Source: Paractinoplanes durhamensis (GTDB lineage Bacteria > Actinomycetota > Actinomycetes > Mycobacteriales > Micromonosporaceae). From it: a stretch of 43,625 nt of DNA. Positions 7,889-15,817 of this stretch are shown here, in pieces (position 1 is the stretch's first letter; every line of letters starts with the position of its first letter). The position numbers and the translations under genes were made by a program. The notes beneath the pieces were generated by a model that worked only from the letters and a program-made list of their open reading frames with translations, was not told the origin of the DNA and made no database searches. The stretch is taken from contig NZ_BOML01000090.1 in the NCBI RefSeq assembly GCF_016862175.1, forward strand, positions 1-43,625, in the 5' to 3' direction.

Positions 7889-10800
7889 GACGCCACCCGC
7901 AGGTGGGCGGCGTCGGCTCGGCGGGCCTGGATGGTGACGACCGCGGCAACGGCCAGCCAGGAGCCGGCGATCAGCAGGGCGAGCAGCGCGGCCTCGGCGG
8001 CCCACGGCCAGTGGGCGGCGGCCGGCGGCACCGGTGCCGCGCCGGTGTCGGAGCGGATCAACAGCGGGGCGACCGCCCACGTCGCGAGGGCGCCGACGAG
8101 CGCGCCGGTGACGATCAGCGGCAGCAGGACGGCGGAGTGTTCGCCGAGCAGGGCGGCCCGGATGTCGCGGCGGGACATGCCGAGGCCGCGGAGCCGGGCC
8201 ACTTCGAGGGCGCGCAGCTGCACGTCGCAGGCGACATGCAGGATCACGCCGCCGAAGAGGAGAAGGACGGCCGCGGCGACGAGCACCCGCAGGACGGCCG
8301 GCAGCGAGGCGCGTAGCGGGCTGCCGGTGAGGCGCGCGGTCTCGTCCGTACGCGTGATAACCGTCCCGAGATGCAGGTCGCCGACGCTCGCGGCGGCACC
8401 GGCCCGGGGGTTTCCGGCCCACCAGGCGGAGACCGGCGAGTCGAAGTCACCGCGCACGACAAGAGCCCGGGAGAGGGTGTCGACGTCGGCGAGGGCGGCG
8501 GGCTCGCCGGGCGCGGACGGGACGGTCGGCACGATCGCGGTGACGACGGCCTCGATCGGGGTGGTGCCGAAGGTGAGGCTGAGCTTGCCGCCGACCCGGG
8601 CGCTCACGTCGGCGGCGAACCGCTCGGAGATGGCGAGCGGCACCGGCCCGGGGTCGGCGAAGGTGGTGGCGACCAGGACGCGGCTCATGTCGGAGGGGTC
8701 GGCGAACTGCACGTTCGCCCGGAGGTTGAGCCGGTCGCCGGCGGCGGTGACGGCCGGGTCGGTGAGCTGCCGGCTTTCCGGAGCGGCGGACCGGGCGGTC
8801 CAGGCAGCCGCGGCGCCGGGCACGGAAATCCACACGTCGATCGCGCTGTTGGGCTGCCCTTCCCACCCGGCGGTGACCGGCAGTGCGACGGCGACCAGCC
8901 GCAGTCCGGCGACCGGCACGCAGCCGGGGAGAGGGTGCGGCCGGCCGTCGAGCGCCATGGGCGGGCCGTTGCACGCGGTCCGCAGCCCCTTGTCGTCCTG
9001 CAGCAGGAGCCGCGGGGTGACGATGACCGGTGTGTCCCGGGTCGCGGTGCCGGTGATCGTCGGGGTAGCGCCCGCCGCCAAAAAAGGTCCGGTCACCTGT
9101 ACGGCAGGCGTGAGGCCATCGGCGACCGAGGAGGAGTCGCGCCCCCGCAAAAGGCCCGCCTGCCGGGTGTCCACGGCGACCAGCTTCGGCGACGGGCCGG
9201 AGCCGCCGAGCCACTGCCCGACCGCGATGTTGTGCGAGGCGACCGGGCTGAGCACCCCGCCGGTTGCCGCACCGACCGCCGCGCTCTGCCCCGCCAGCGG
9301 CGGCGCGTCCAGGGTGAGTGCGAGGTCGGTGCCGACGGACAGGTCGGCCTGGTCGTGCTGGGCGGCGGTCCAGGTGCTGCCGAACGCGGTCCCGAACGTG
9401 GCGGCCGCACAGGCCAGCCCGATCAGCAGCCCGGCCGCGAAGGCTTGCGGCCGCCGGGCGGCCTGGAAGGCGGCGAGCGGAAGGACGAGACCACGGGACC
9501 GCCCGGCCAGCCGTTCGGCCTGCCGCAGCAGCGGCGGCATCAGCCGTAGCGAGAGCGCGGTGCCGGCGGCGAGAAGGAGAGCAGGGGCAAGCACGCGTAC
9601 GGCGTCGGCCCGCGACCCGGCCCCGGCGGGCTGGGCCCGCAGCTGCCACCACCCGACCGCGGCCAGCCCGAAGAGCAGCAGGTCGACCCCCGAGCGAGCG
9701 AGAAGCTCCCGCCGGCCGCGGCGGGCACCGTTCGCCGTCGGCCGCATGGCCAGCCCGACGTGCAGGGCGGCGAGGGCGAGCGCACCGCAACCGATCGCGA
9801 CGACCTGGGTCAGGGTCACGGCCGGCCGGGCGGCGAGCCCGGCCCCGGAGAGCGGCGGCAGATGGGTGAGCAGCGAGTGCAGCGCGGACGATCCGGGGAT
9901 GGCGAGGGCGACGGCGAGCGCGGCCAGGATCGCGGCCTCGGCGGTGGCGACGGCGGCGAACTGGCCGCGGCTGGTGCCGAGCGCGGAGAAGAGGTCGCTC
10001 TCCTCGGCGCGTACGCCGGTGGTGAGCCGCCCAGCGAGGGCGAGCGCGATCGCGGTCAGCACGATCCCGATGAGGGCGAGCGCGAGCACCGACCCGGCCG
10101 TGAGTTCCTGCTGGCTGCGGTCGCCGAGCAGGGTCTGCGGGAGCGGCGACGAGACACGTTCGATCTGCACCCGGTCGCCGAGCGTGCCACCGAGCCGCCG
10201 GTCGGCGCCGAGCACCGAGGCGGTCAGCCGGTCGAGGTCGCGGCCGTCCGGCGCGGACAGGTCGGGGTGCGCGGTGACCTCGAGGCGGTCCAGGGCGGAG
10301 CCGCTGGCCAGCAGGCCCTCGAGGTCGACGAGGAACGGCCCGTACGCGTTGACGTCGTCGGCGTAGACCGCGTCCTTGGGGTCGGGGTCGTAGCCGGTGC
10401 CGTTGAGCGGGTCCCGGTCCCAGCCGGCGTCGGGCAGCGGGTGCACCAGCCCGACGACGGTGAGGTCGAGCGCCGGCGCCGGGTCGCGACCGAGCTCGGG
10501 CCCGAGGTGAACCCGGCTGCCGACCCGGAGCCCGAGAAGCCGGGCGGTGTTGTCGAAGAGTGCGGCCTCCAGCGGAGCGCCGGCCCGGGGCCAGCGGCCG
10601 CCGACCAGCGAGGCCCGGTCCTGGAGCCCTTGAACCCCGGACAGGTAAGCCTCGCTGAGCAGGCTCCGGGCGTCGTCGGTGTGCGCGGGGAGGATCCGCA
10701 TCCGGGACGACGCCCGGGTGGTGGTGGTCGCGGTGAACGGTTGGAGAGCGGAGGTCAGCAGCGACTTGGTGTCGGCCGCGACCGACCGCGCGTCGGCCGC

Positions 10801-11001
10801 CGCGATGGTCACGGTGTAGGCGGTGACCTCGACGTCGTCCGGTTCGGCCCGGGCCGCCGCGACCTCGACCGCCCGCTCCGAGGTGCGGGTGACCAGCAGC
10901 GCGCTGGCGCCGAGCAGGGTGGCACCGAGGGTGAGGACCGCGAGCAGGGACAGCAGCAGCGGCCACTGCGCCCGGGCGCGCCGCAGGAGCAGCGCGGTCA
11001 C
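7885..11001 (-). CDS. FtsX-type ABC transporter permease (first permease)
   Basis: The product has 1038 residues, starting with GTG at 11001 (overlapping the ATPase stop as GTGA). About ten membrane helices are visible: one near 13-37, then a roughly 260-residue outer domain, six helices between about 303 and 540, a second outer domain of about 360 residues, and three helices after residue 905. FtsX-like coupling segments occur after the first cluster and near the C-terminus (ARLRGLGMSRRDIRAALLGE). Together with the 892-residue permease it should form the membrane core of one exporter or signal-transmitting complex. Two permeases of this size suggest a heterodimer. No membrane fusion protein or outer channel is present, as expected for a monoderm. 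Confidence 0.85.
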   Translation of the reverse strand: MTALLLRRARAQWPLLLSLLAVLTLGATLLGASALLVTRTSERAVEVAAARAEPDDVEVTAYTVTIAAADARSVAADTKSLLTSALQPFTATTTTRASSRMRILPAHTDDARSLLSEAYLSGVQGLQDRASLVGGRWPRAGAPLEAALFDNTARLLGLRVGSRVHLGPELGRDPAPALDLTVVGLVHPLPDAGWDRDPLNGTGYDPDPKDAVYADDVNAYGPFLVDLEGLLASGSALDRLEVTAHPDLSAPDGRDLDRLTASVLGADRRLGGTLGDRVQIERVSSPLPQTLLGDRSQQELTAGSVLALALIGIVLTAIALALAGRLTTGVRAEESDLFSALGTSRGQFAAVATAEAAILAALAVALAIPGSSALHSLLTHLPPLSGAGLAARPAVTLTQVVAIGCGALALAALHVGLAMRPTANGARRGRRELLARSGVDLLLFGLAAVGWWQLRAQPAGAGSRADAVRVLAPALLLAAGTALSLRLMPPLLRQAERLAGRSRGLVLPLAAFQAARRPQAFAAGLLIGLACAAATFGTAFGSTWTAAQHDQADLSVGTDLALTLDAPPLAGQSAAVGAATGGVLSPVASHNIAVGQWLGGSGPSPKLVAVDTRQAGLLRGRDSSSVADGLTPAVQVTGPFLAAGATPTITGTATRDTPVIVTPRLLLQDDKGLRTACNGPPMALDGRPHPLPGCVPVAGLRLVAVALPVTAGWEGQPNSAIDVWISVPGAAAAWTARSAAPESRQLTDPAVTAAGDRLNLRANVQFADPSDMSRVLVATTFADPGPVPLAISERFAADVSARVGGKLSLTFGTTPIEAVVTAIVPTVPSAPGEPAALADVDTLSRALVVRGDFDSPVSAWWAGNPRAGAAASVGDLHLGTVITRTDETARLTGSPLRASLPAVLRVLVAAAVLLLFGGVILHVACDVQLRALEVARLRGLGMSRRDIRAALLGEHSAVLLPLIVTGALVGALATWAVAPLLIRSDTGAAPVPPAAAHWPWAAEAALLALLIAGSWLAVAAVVTIQARRADAAHLRVAS

Positions 11002-11675
11002 GTCGTCAGCTGTCCGTCCGCCAGGTGGATCACCCGGTCGGCGAGGGCCATCATGACCGGGTCGTGCGTGGACACCAGCGCGGTGACGCCCTCGGACTCG
11101 ACGATCCCGCGGAGCAGGGCCATCACCGACAGCCCGGTCTCGGCGTCGAGCTGGCCGGTCGGCTCGTCGGCGATCAGCAGCCGGGGTGACGCGGCGATCG
11201 CCCGGGCGATCGCGACCCGCTGCTGCTGCCCGCCGGAGAGCTCACCGGGCCGCTGCTGGGCGTGCCCGGCCAGCCCGACCAGCTCCAGCAGCAGCTCGAC
11301 GCGGCGTTCCCGGTCGGCCTGCGGGGTGCGGGCGAGCCGCAGCGGCACGCCCACGTTCTCGGCCGCGGACAGCACCGGGATCAGGCCGAACGTCTGGAAC
11401 ACGTACGACACGCGCTCCCGCCGCAGCGCGGAGAGGCCGTCCTCGTCGAGGGCGGTGACGTCGATGCCGTCCACGGTGACCGTGCCGCGGTCCGGCCGGT
11501 CGAGGCCGCCGATGACGTTGAGCAGGGTGGTCTTGCCCGAGCCGGAACGGCCGACGAGCGCGACCATGGTGCCCGGCTCGACCTCGAACGAGATGTCGTG
11601 CAGCGCGTGCACGGCAGCCGGCCCGGAGCCGAACGTGCGGTGGATCCCGGCGACGGAGAGGAGCGCCGAACTCAT
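10998..11675 (-). CDS. ABC transporter ATP-binding protein (MacB/LolD type)
   Basis: The product has 225 residues, the usual length for a MacB/LolD-class ATPase. Walker A GRSGSGKTT lies at 42-50, the signature LSGGQ at 146-150, Walker B ends LLIADEPTG with the catalytic Glu near 171, and the switch His is in STHD near 204. The ATG at 11675 overlaps the previous stop as ATGA. It is immediately followed by the two permeases. Unlike its upstream partner it has no C-terminal extension, so the two ATPases could play different roles in a heterodimer. Confidence 0.93.
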   Translation of the reverse strand: MSSALLSVAGIHRTFGSGPAAVHALHDISFEVEPGTMVALVGRSGSGKTTLLNVIGGLDRPDRGTVTVDGIDVTALDEDGLSALRRERVSYVFQTFGLIPVLSAAENVGVPLRLARTPQADRERRVELLLELVGLAGHAQQRPGELSGGQQQRVAIARAIAASPRLLIADEPTGQLDAETGLSVMALLRGIVESEGVTALVSTHDPVMMALADRVIHLADGQLTT

Positions 11676-12568
11676 GCGTCCGGCCTGATCGTGACGTGGT
11701 CCGGTTCGAGAGCGAGCCGGACCCGGCGGGTCAGGTTGAGCGCCTCCCGGTAGTCGGCCGGCACCTGCACCCGGCCGGCCCGGTCCATCACCGCGTATTC
11801 CTCGGCGATCACGTGGGTGCCGCCGTCGTCGGCGGTGGCGGTGCGGCGCAGCACCTCGCTGCTGGTCCGGCCGTCGCGGATGGCGACGGTGCGCTCGACC
11901 TGGCCGCTGACCCCGGGGTCGTGGGTGACGATCACGATGGTGACGCCGAGCTCGCGGTTGACGTCGCGCATCGCCCCGAACACCTCGGCCGAGGTGGCGG
12001 TGTCGAGCTCGCCGGTCGGCTCGTCGGCGAACAGCACCTTCGGCTCGTTGGCGAGCGACACCGCGATGGCGACCCGCATCTGCTGGCCGCCGGAGAGCTG
12101 GCCGGGTTTGCGGTCGGCGCAGTCGGCGACGCCGAGCGCGCCGAGCAACTCGAGGCTGCGCGCGTGGCGTTTGCGGGCCGGGACGCGGGCGGCGGTCATC
12201 GGCAGGTCGACCATCTGCCGGGCGGTCAGGTAGGACACCAGGTTGCCGGCGGTCTGCTGGCGGACGAAGCCGACGGTGTGCCGGCGGTAGTGCACCCGGT
12301 CGGCGCGGGACATCGACAGCAGGTTCCACCGGTCGACCCGGGCCCGCCCGGCGGTCGGCGCGTCGATCCCGGCCAGGATGGACAGCAGCGTCGACTTGCC
12401 GGACCCGGAGGCACCGACCACGGCGACCATCTCGCCGCTCTCGACGATCAGGTCGAGGCCCTGCAGCGCCTGCACCTCGACCGGCCCGGACTGGTAGATG
12501 CGCACCAGGCTGTCGCACACGATGAGGGCGTCAGCCCCGAACTCGGACGCACGAGATGATGAAGACAA
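11672..12568 (-). CDS. ABC transporter ATP-binding protein with AbrB-like C-terminal tail
   Basis: The product has 298 residues. Residues 1-235 form a MacB-type nucleotide-binding domain: Walker A GASGSGKST at 52-60, signature LSGGQ at 158-162, Walker B VLFADE at 178-183, switch His at 216. Residues 257-296 (YAVMDRAGRVQVPADYREAL, then a VRLALEPDHVTIRP strand) match the swapped-hairpin AbrB/SpoVT fold: a strand, GRVxVP turn, short helix, then two strands. The start is TTG at 12568, set by the strong GGGGAGGAGGGGG 4 bases upstream. It is the first ATPase of the overlapping chain and lies 58 bases after the DUF5995-like gene. The tail may dimerise or bind a partner; a DNA-binding role is speculative. 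Confidence 0.9.
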   Translation of the reverse strand: MSSSSRASEFGADALIVCDSLVRIYQSGPVEVQALQGLDLIVESGEMVAVVGASGSGKSTLLSILAGIDAPTAGRARVDRWNLLSMSRADRVHYRRHTVGFVRQQTAGNLVSYLTARQMVDLPMTAARVPARKRHARSLELLGALGVADCADRKPGQLSGGQQMRVAIAVSLANEPKVLFADEPTGELDTATSAEVFGAMRDVNRELGVTIVIVTHDPGVSGQVERTVAIRDGRTSSEVLRRTATADDGGTHVIAEEYAVMDRAGRVQVPADYREALNLTRRVRLALEPDHVTIRPDA

Positions 12569-12626
12569 AGCCCCCTCCTCCCCGTGCGGCGCCTCACCCT
12601 ACAACCCGGGCGCCGTACGGAAAGGA

Positions 12627-13505
12627 TCACCCGCCGAAGACGCGCGCCACCCGCCCGACCCCGTTGACCAGCCGGTCGCCGAAGATCGCCCACTCGGCGA
12701 CCAGCGACGCCGCCCGGTCCATCGCCCGCCGGGCCTGCTCGAAGTCCTCCGGGTCGTCGCGCAGCTCCCACAGGTGCCGGCCCTGGTCCCAGGCGTGCGC
12801 CCGGGTCACCTTGACCAGGATCCGCTGGGTCCAGTCGTCGAGCGGCCCGACGAACTCGTCGATCTCCATCTGCCAGTGGGTGGAGAAGCCGCGCCGCAGC
12901 GGCGGGATCTCCTCGAAGAAGATCTCGTTCACCAGCAGGTAGTCGGGGTGGATGAGGTCGTCGGTCGGCGCACCCAGCTCGTTCCAGGTGCCGATGAGCG
13001 CCAGCGACAGGTCGTGGTTGATGTGCGCGTTGACGCCGAGCATCGCCGCGGTCAGCTTGCTCATCCGGGTGTCGTGGCCGCGCTTGAAGAGCACCTCCCA
13101 CACGTCGGGGGTGTCCTCGTTGTCGCAGTTCCACAGGTCGAGCGCGGCGAAGTAGCGCTTCGCGAACTCGACGTCGAGCAGTTCCAGGAAGTCGGGCTGG
13201 TTGACGCCGGTGCGGAGCGCGTCGTCGACCCGTCGAGTGATCTTCAGGTAGAGCTCGTTGAAGGCGGCGACCCGGTTGGCGGCCCGGCTGGGCGGCAGGT
13301 CGTCGAGGATCGTCTGGGTGATCACCAGCTTGTCGATCACATCGGAGATGCCCTGCGGCTGGTCGCCGAGCACCTCCGCCATCCGGTCGCGCAGCGGATC
13401 CCAGCCGCGGCCCGGCGGGATCTCGAGCGCGGAGAGCTCCTGCCGCTTCTCCTTGAGCGTGTGGGCGCTGCCGCGCACGAGCTCCCGGTCGAACGTTGTC
13501 GTCAT
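12627..13505 (-). CDS. DUF5995-like protein
   Basis: The product has 292 residues from the ATG at 13505; the longer frame upstream reads unlike protein. It is soluble and helical, with conserved-looking motifs such as ANRVAAFNELYLKITRRVDDAL, MLGVNAHINHDLSLAL and a FFEEIPPL segment. The NAHINHDLSLAL motif is characteristic of the DUF5995 family, whose function is unknown; the His pair might bind metal. It is 58 bases upstream of the ABC transporter genes on the same strand, so co-transcription is plausible. No signal peptide is visible. Confidence in the family name is moderate. Confidence 0.75.
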   Translation of the reverse strand: MTTTFDRELVRGSAHTLKEKRQELSALEIPPGRGWDPLRDRMAEVLGDQPQGISDVIDKLVITQTILDDLPPSRAANRVAAFNELYLKITRRVDDALRTGVNQPDFLELLDVEFAKRYFAALDLWNCDNEDTPDVWEVLFKRGHDTRMSKLTAAMLGVNAHINHDLSLALIGTWNELGAPTDDLIHPDYLLVNEIFFEEIPPLRRGFSTHWQMEIDEFVGPLDDWTQRILVKVTRAHAWDQGRHLWELRDDPEDFEQARRAMDRAASLVAEWAIFGDRLVNGVGRVARVFGG

Positions 13506-13634
13506 GCCAATAGCGTGAGCACCGGCGGACCGCCGATCCAGCATCTGTCGGCGACCTGTCGGGAGGAGATCTGACACACTGCCGACCGTACCGAACCGGT
13601 CACGTTCCGCAGTGGAAAAGCCGGTGAAAATCGG

Positions 13635-14711
13635 TCAGTCGGGCGCCACGGTCAACGTCCCCAGTCCGGCCACCGCGTCGATGCCGAGCCCGCCCGACTC
13701 GACCCCGGCACCGCCGTCCGCCCGTACGTTCGTATTGCGTTTGATGTTGCGAACCCGGTTGCCGTTCAGCTGGACCTCGCCGGCGCCCTGACGCAGCAGC
13801 ACCGACAGCGGCACCTTGTCGGCGGTGGTGATCTCCCAGGTGCCGACCCCGCCGGTCATCCTGATCGGCAGCGTCTCATCCGGGGTGGGCAGCGACATCT
13901 GGAAGCGGTTGGCGCCGCCGTTCAGGTCGATGCGGCGCAGTTTGGCGTTGCCGAGCGCGAAGTTGCCGGTGGTCATCCCGCCGGACATCCGGAGCGCCCA
14001 GGTCACCTTGCCGTTGAGCTTCACGTCGAGGCGGCCGTTGCCCTTGCTGCCGTCCGGGTTCGCATTCACCTTCAGGGTGTCGCCGTCGATGGCGACCTTC
14101 GGGTCGAGGCCACTGCCGTCCGGGGTGCTGACCTGCACGGCGTCGGTGCCGAGCGCGGCGATCGTCACGTTCAGCTCGACGACGTTTCCGGTCAGTTCGA
14201 AGGTGCCCGAGGTGAACGGCAACGCGGCGGCCGGCGCCGACGTGCTCGCGGCGGCGCTGGGTGCCGAGGTGACGGCGCTCGGATCGGGTGCGGGCTGCAC
14301 GGAGACAGGCGGGTTCTGCGGGTCGGCCGGCAGAGCTGCCGTCGGCTGCGCGGTCACCGCGGCCTCCGGCGAGGCGTCGTTGCGCAGCACCATCCGGGCC
14401 AGCACCAGCACACTGCCGCCGAGGAAGACCACGGCGGCGAGCGCCGCGAGAAAGAAGCGCAGGCCACCGCGGCGAGGGCGGGGCGGCGGGCTGATCAGCT
14501 GCGGAAGATCAGGTTCCTGGGTGTACGGCGGGGAAGCCGCCCCCGCCGTCTCGTCTCCGTCCGGATACCAGTCGGCGGCCGGCCCCATCCGATGTGGAGC
14601 ATCGGGCCAGTAGTCGGAGATCCGCGGCCAGCTCTCGGCGGCGTCGGTGTCGGTGTCGGTGTCGGTTTGCGGGACCGAGGTGTCGAGATCACTCGAGGCG
14701 GAGCCGTCCAC
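13635..14711 (-). CDS. membrane-anchored protein with C-terminal beta-helix-like domain
   Basis: The product has 358 residues from the GTG at 14711, chosen because AGGGAGA lies 7 bases upstream; a TTG start at 14786 would add 25 residues. Residues 1-83 are cytoplasmic, Asp/Pro-rich and carry a TDTDTDTD tract encoded by four perfect hexamer repeats. A membrane helix follows (about 85-106, FFLAALAAVVFLGGSVLVL), then an Ala/Pro/Ser linker, then a repetitive domain (LNVTIAALGTDAVQV, LDVKLNGKVTWALRMSGG, IRMTGGVGTWEITT) of the kind seen in DUF4097-like beta-helices. The outer domain probably forms an extracytoplasmic scaffold. It is divergent from another single-pass anchored gene at 14942. Confidence 0.7.
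   Translation of the reverse strand: MDGSASSDLDTSVPQTDTDTDTDAAESWPRISDYWPDAPHRMGPAADWYPDGDETAGAASPPYTQEPDLPQLISPPPRPRRGGLRFFLAALAAVVFLGGSVLVLARMVLRNDASPEAAVTAQPTAALPADPQNPPVSVQPAPDPSAVTSAPSAAASTSAPAAALPFTSGTFELTGNVVELNVTIAALGTDAVQVSTPDGSGLDPKVAIDGDTLKVNANPDGSKGNGRLDVKLNGKVTWALRMSGGMTTGNFALGNAKLRRIDLNGGANRFQMSLPTPDETLPIRMTGGVGTWEITTADKVPLSVLLRQGAGEVQLNGNRVRNIKRNTNVRADGGAGVESGGLGIDAVAGLGTLTVAPD
14643..14666. repeat. four tandem copies of a hexamer (GTCGGT)
   Basis: Four perfect copies lie inside the N-terminal region of the 13635-14711 gene and encode alternating Thr-Asp. Because the unit is six bases, copy-number change would lengthen the acidic tract without a frameshift. Confidence 0.8.
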
Positions 14712-14941
14712 GCGATCGTCTCCCTGGTACGGCCGGTCGCCCCCTGCGCCCGGCTGCGTATGGCGTCGTGAGTGAATACGGAGCAACAGCGCCGGTCGGT
14801 TCGATTTTCCGCGCAGACGTTCGGGAACCGGCCAAAGGCGACCTTAAATCTCACCCTTGTCATTAGGGTCATTCGCCGCAACAATGCCTTTTCGAGAGTT
14901 TAAGAGTGTCTTAGGTCGCCGGCCGTAGGAGCGGATGCCGC

Positions 14942-15799
14942 ATGCCCCACGACGACGAGCTCAACGATCTCCGGATCGGTGGCTGGTTCTCCGAACCCCG
15001 TAAGGAGGTCCCGTCGACGGCGCTCATGCCGTACCGTCCGCGACCGTTGGCCAGGCCGGCCGACACGTCCGACCGCTCCCGCCGGGTCCTGCTCGCCTGC
15101 GGCACCGCGGTCGTGGTCGGCGTGGCCGGCGTGATGGCGCTGCTCGTCACCACCGACGGTGACGACGATCCGCTGCCGTCGGTCGCCCAGCTCGCCTTCC
15201 CGTCGTTCGAGCCGCTCACCCCGATCTCGTTGCTACCGGCCCCGGCCAGCAGTTCCGCGCCACCCCCGGTGGTCATCGCGACGCAGACCCAGCCGGTCGC
15301 CGAGCACACCACGAAGCGCCCGTCGGCGACCCCGTCCCGCACCACCACGACCAAGCCCACCCCGGCGGTCACGCTGACCGTCGGCAGCACGGTCGGCCTG
15401 GAGATCAGCGGCAGCCCCGGCGTCCGGCTGCGGCACCGGAATTTCATCGCCCGCGCCGACCGGATGGGCTCCGCCGACAGCCCATTGGAGAAGGCCGACG
15501 CCGCCTTCACCGTCCGCGACGGCCTGGCCGACGACGGTTGCGTCTCGCTCGAATCCGTTAATTATCCGGGCTATTTCCTGCGGCACCGGGACTTCGTGCT
15601 CCGTTTGGAGCAGGGCAACCGGCAGAACGCCGAATTGTTCCGGAAGGACGCCACCTTCTGCGCCACGCCCACCACCGGCGGCGCCGTCATTCTGGAATCC
15701 ATCAATTATCCGACCCGCGCGGTGCACCTGCGCGGCGACGGCATCTTCCACCTCGACGAGGGCACCGGGACGGCGCTGGTGGTGCGCCGGCCGCTCTGA
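14942..15799 (+). CDS. membrane-anchored protein with AbfB (CBM42-like) domain
   Basis: The product has 285 residues. A cytoplasmic N-terminus of about 45 residues is followed by one membrane helix (about 47-71, RRVLLACGTAVVVGVAGVMALLV), a Pro/Thr/Ser-rich linker, then about 145 residues with three AbfB-type repeats: LRHRNFIARAD, FLRHRDFVLRLE and a final HLRGDGIFHLDE. This trefoil fold binds arabinofuranosyl side chains in AbfB-domain proteins. No catalytic domain is present, so the protein probably displays a sugar-binding module on the cell surface, perhaps binding the arabinan-containing envelope or plant polysaccharide. It shares a 230-base divergent region with the 13635-14711 gene. The start codon at 14942 follows GGAG nine bases upstream. 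Confidence 0.85.
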   Translation: MPHDDELNDLRIGGWFSEPRKEVPSTALMPYRPRPLARPADTSDRSRRVLLACGTAVVVGVAGVMALLVTTDGDDDPLPSVAQLAFPSFEPLTPISLLPAPASSSAPPPVVIATQTQPVAEHTTKRPSATPSRTTTTKPTPAVTLTVGSTVGLEISGSPGVRLRHRNFIARADRMGSADSPLEKADAAFTVRDGLADDGCVSLESVNYPGYFLRHRDFVLRLEQGNRQNAELFRKDATFCATPTTGGAVILESINYPTRAVHLRGDGIFHLDEGTGTALVVRRPL

Positions 15800-15812
15800 C
15801 GGCCGGCGCACC
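15781..15812. terminator. bidirectional terminator hairpin with stop codon in loop
   Basis: A 13-bp perfect stem (GGTGCGCCGGCCG at 15781-15793 with CGGCCGGCGCACC at 15800-15812) encloses the six-base loop CTCTGA whose last three bases are the AbfB-gene stop codon. The left arm is coding. It lies between two convergent genes (the other ends at 15818). Confidence 0.7.
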
Positions 15813-15817
15813 TCCCC

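Noticed and set aside
5001..7949. A 982-codon Arg/Ala/Pro-rich minus-strand frame
   Set aside because: It is a frame shadow of the FtsX permease; GC-biased third positions of the real gene keep other frames open. The product has no protein-like composition.
6083..10366. A 1427-codon plus-strand frame
   Set aside because: It runs antisense to two well-supported permeases and shows repetitive Gly/Arg/Pro composition with no domain.
8447..10966. An 839-codon minus-strand frame
   Set aside because: It lies in another frame of the 1038-residue permease and has Arg-rich, domain-free composition.
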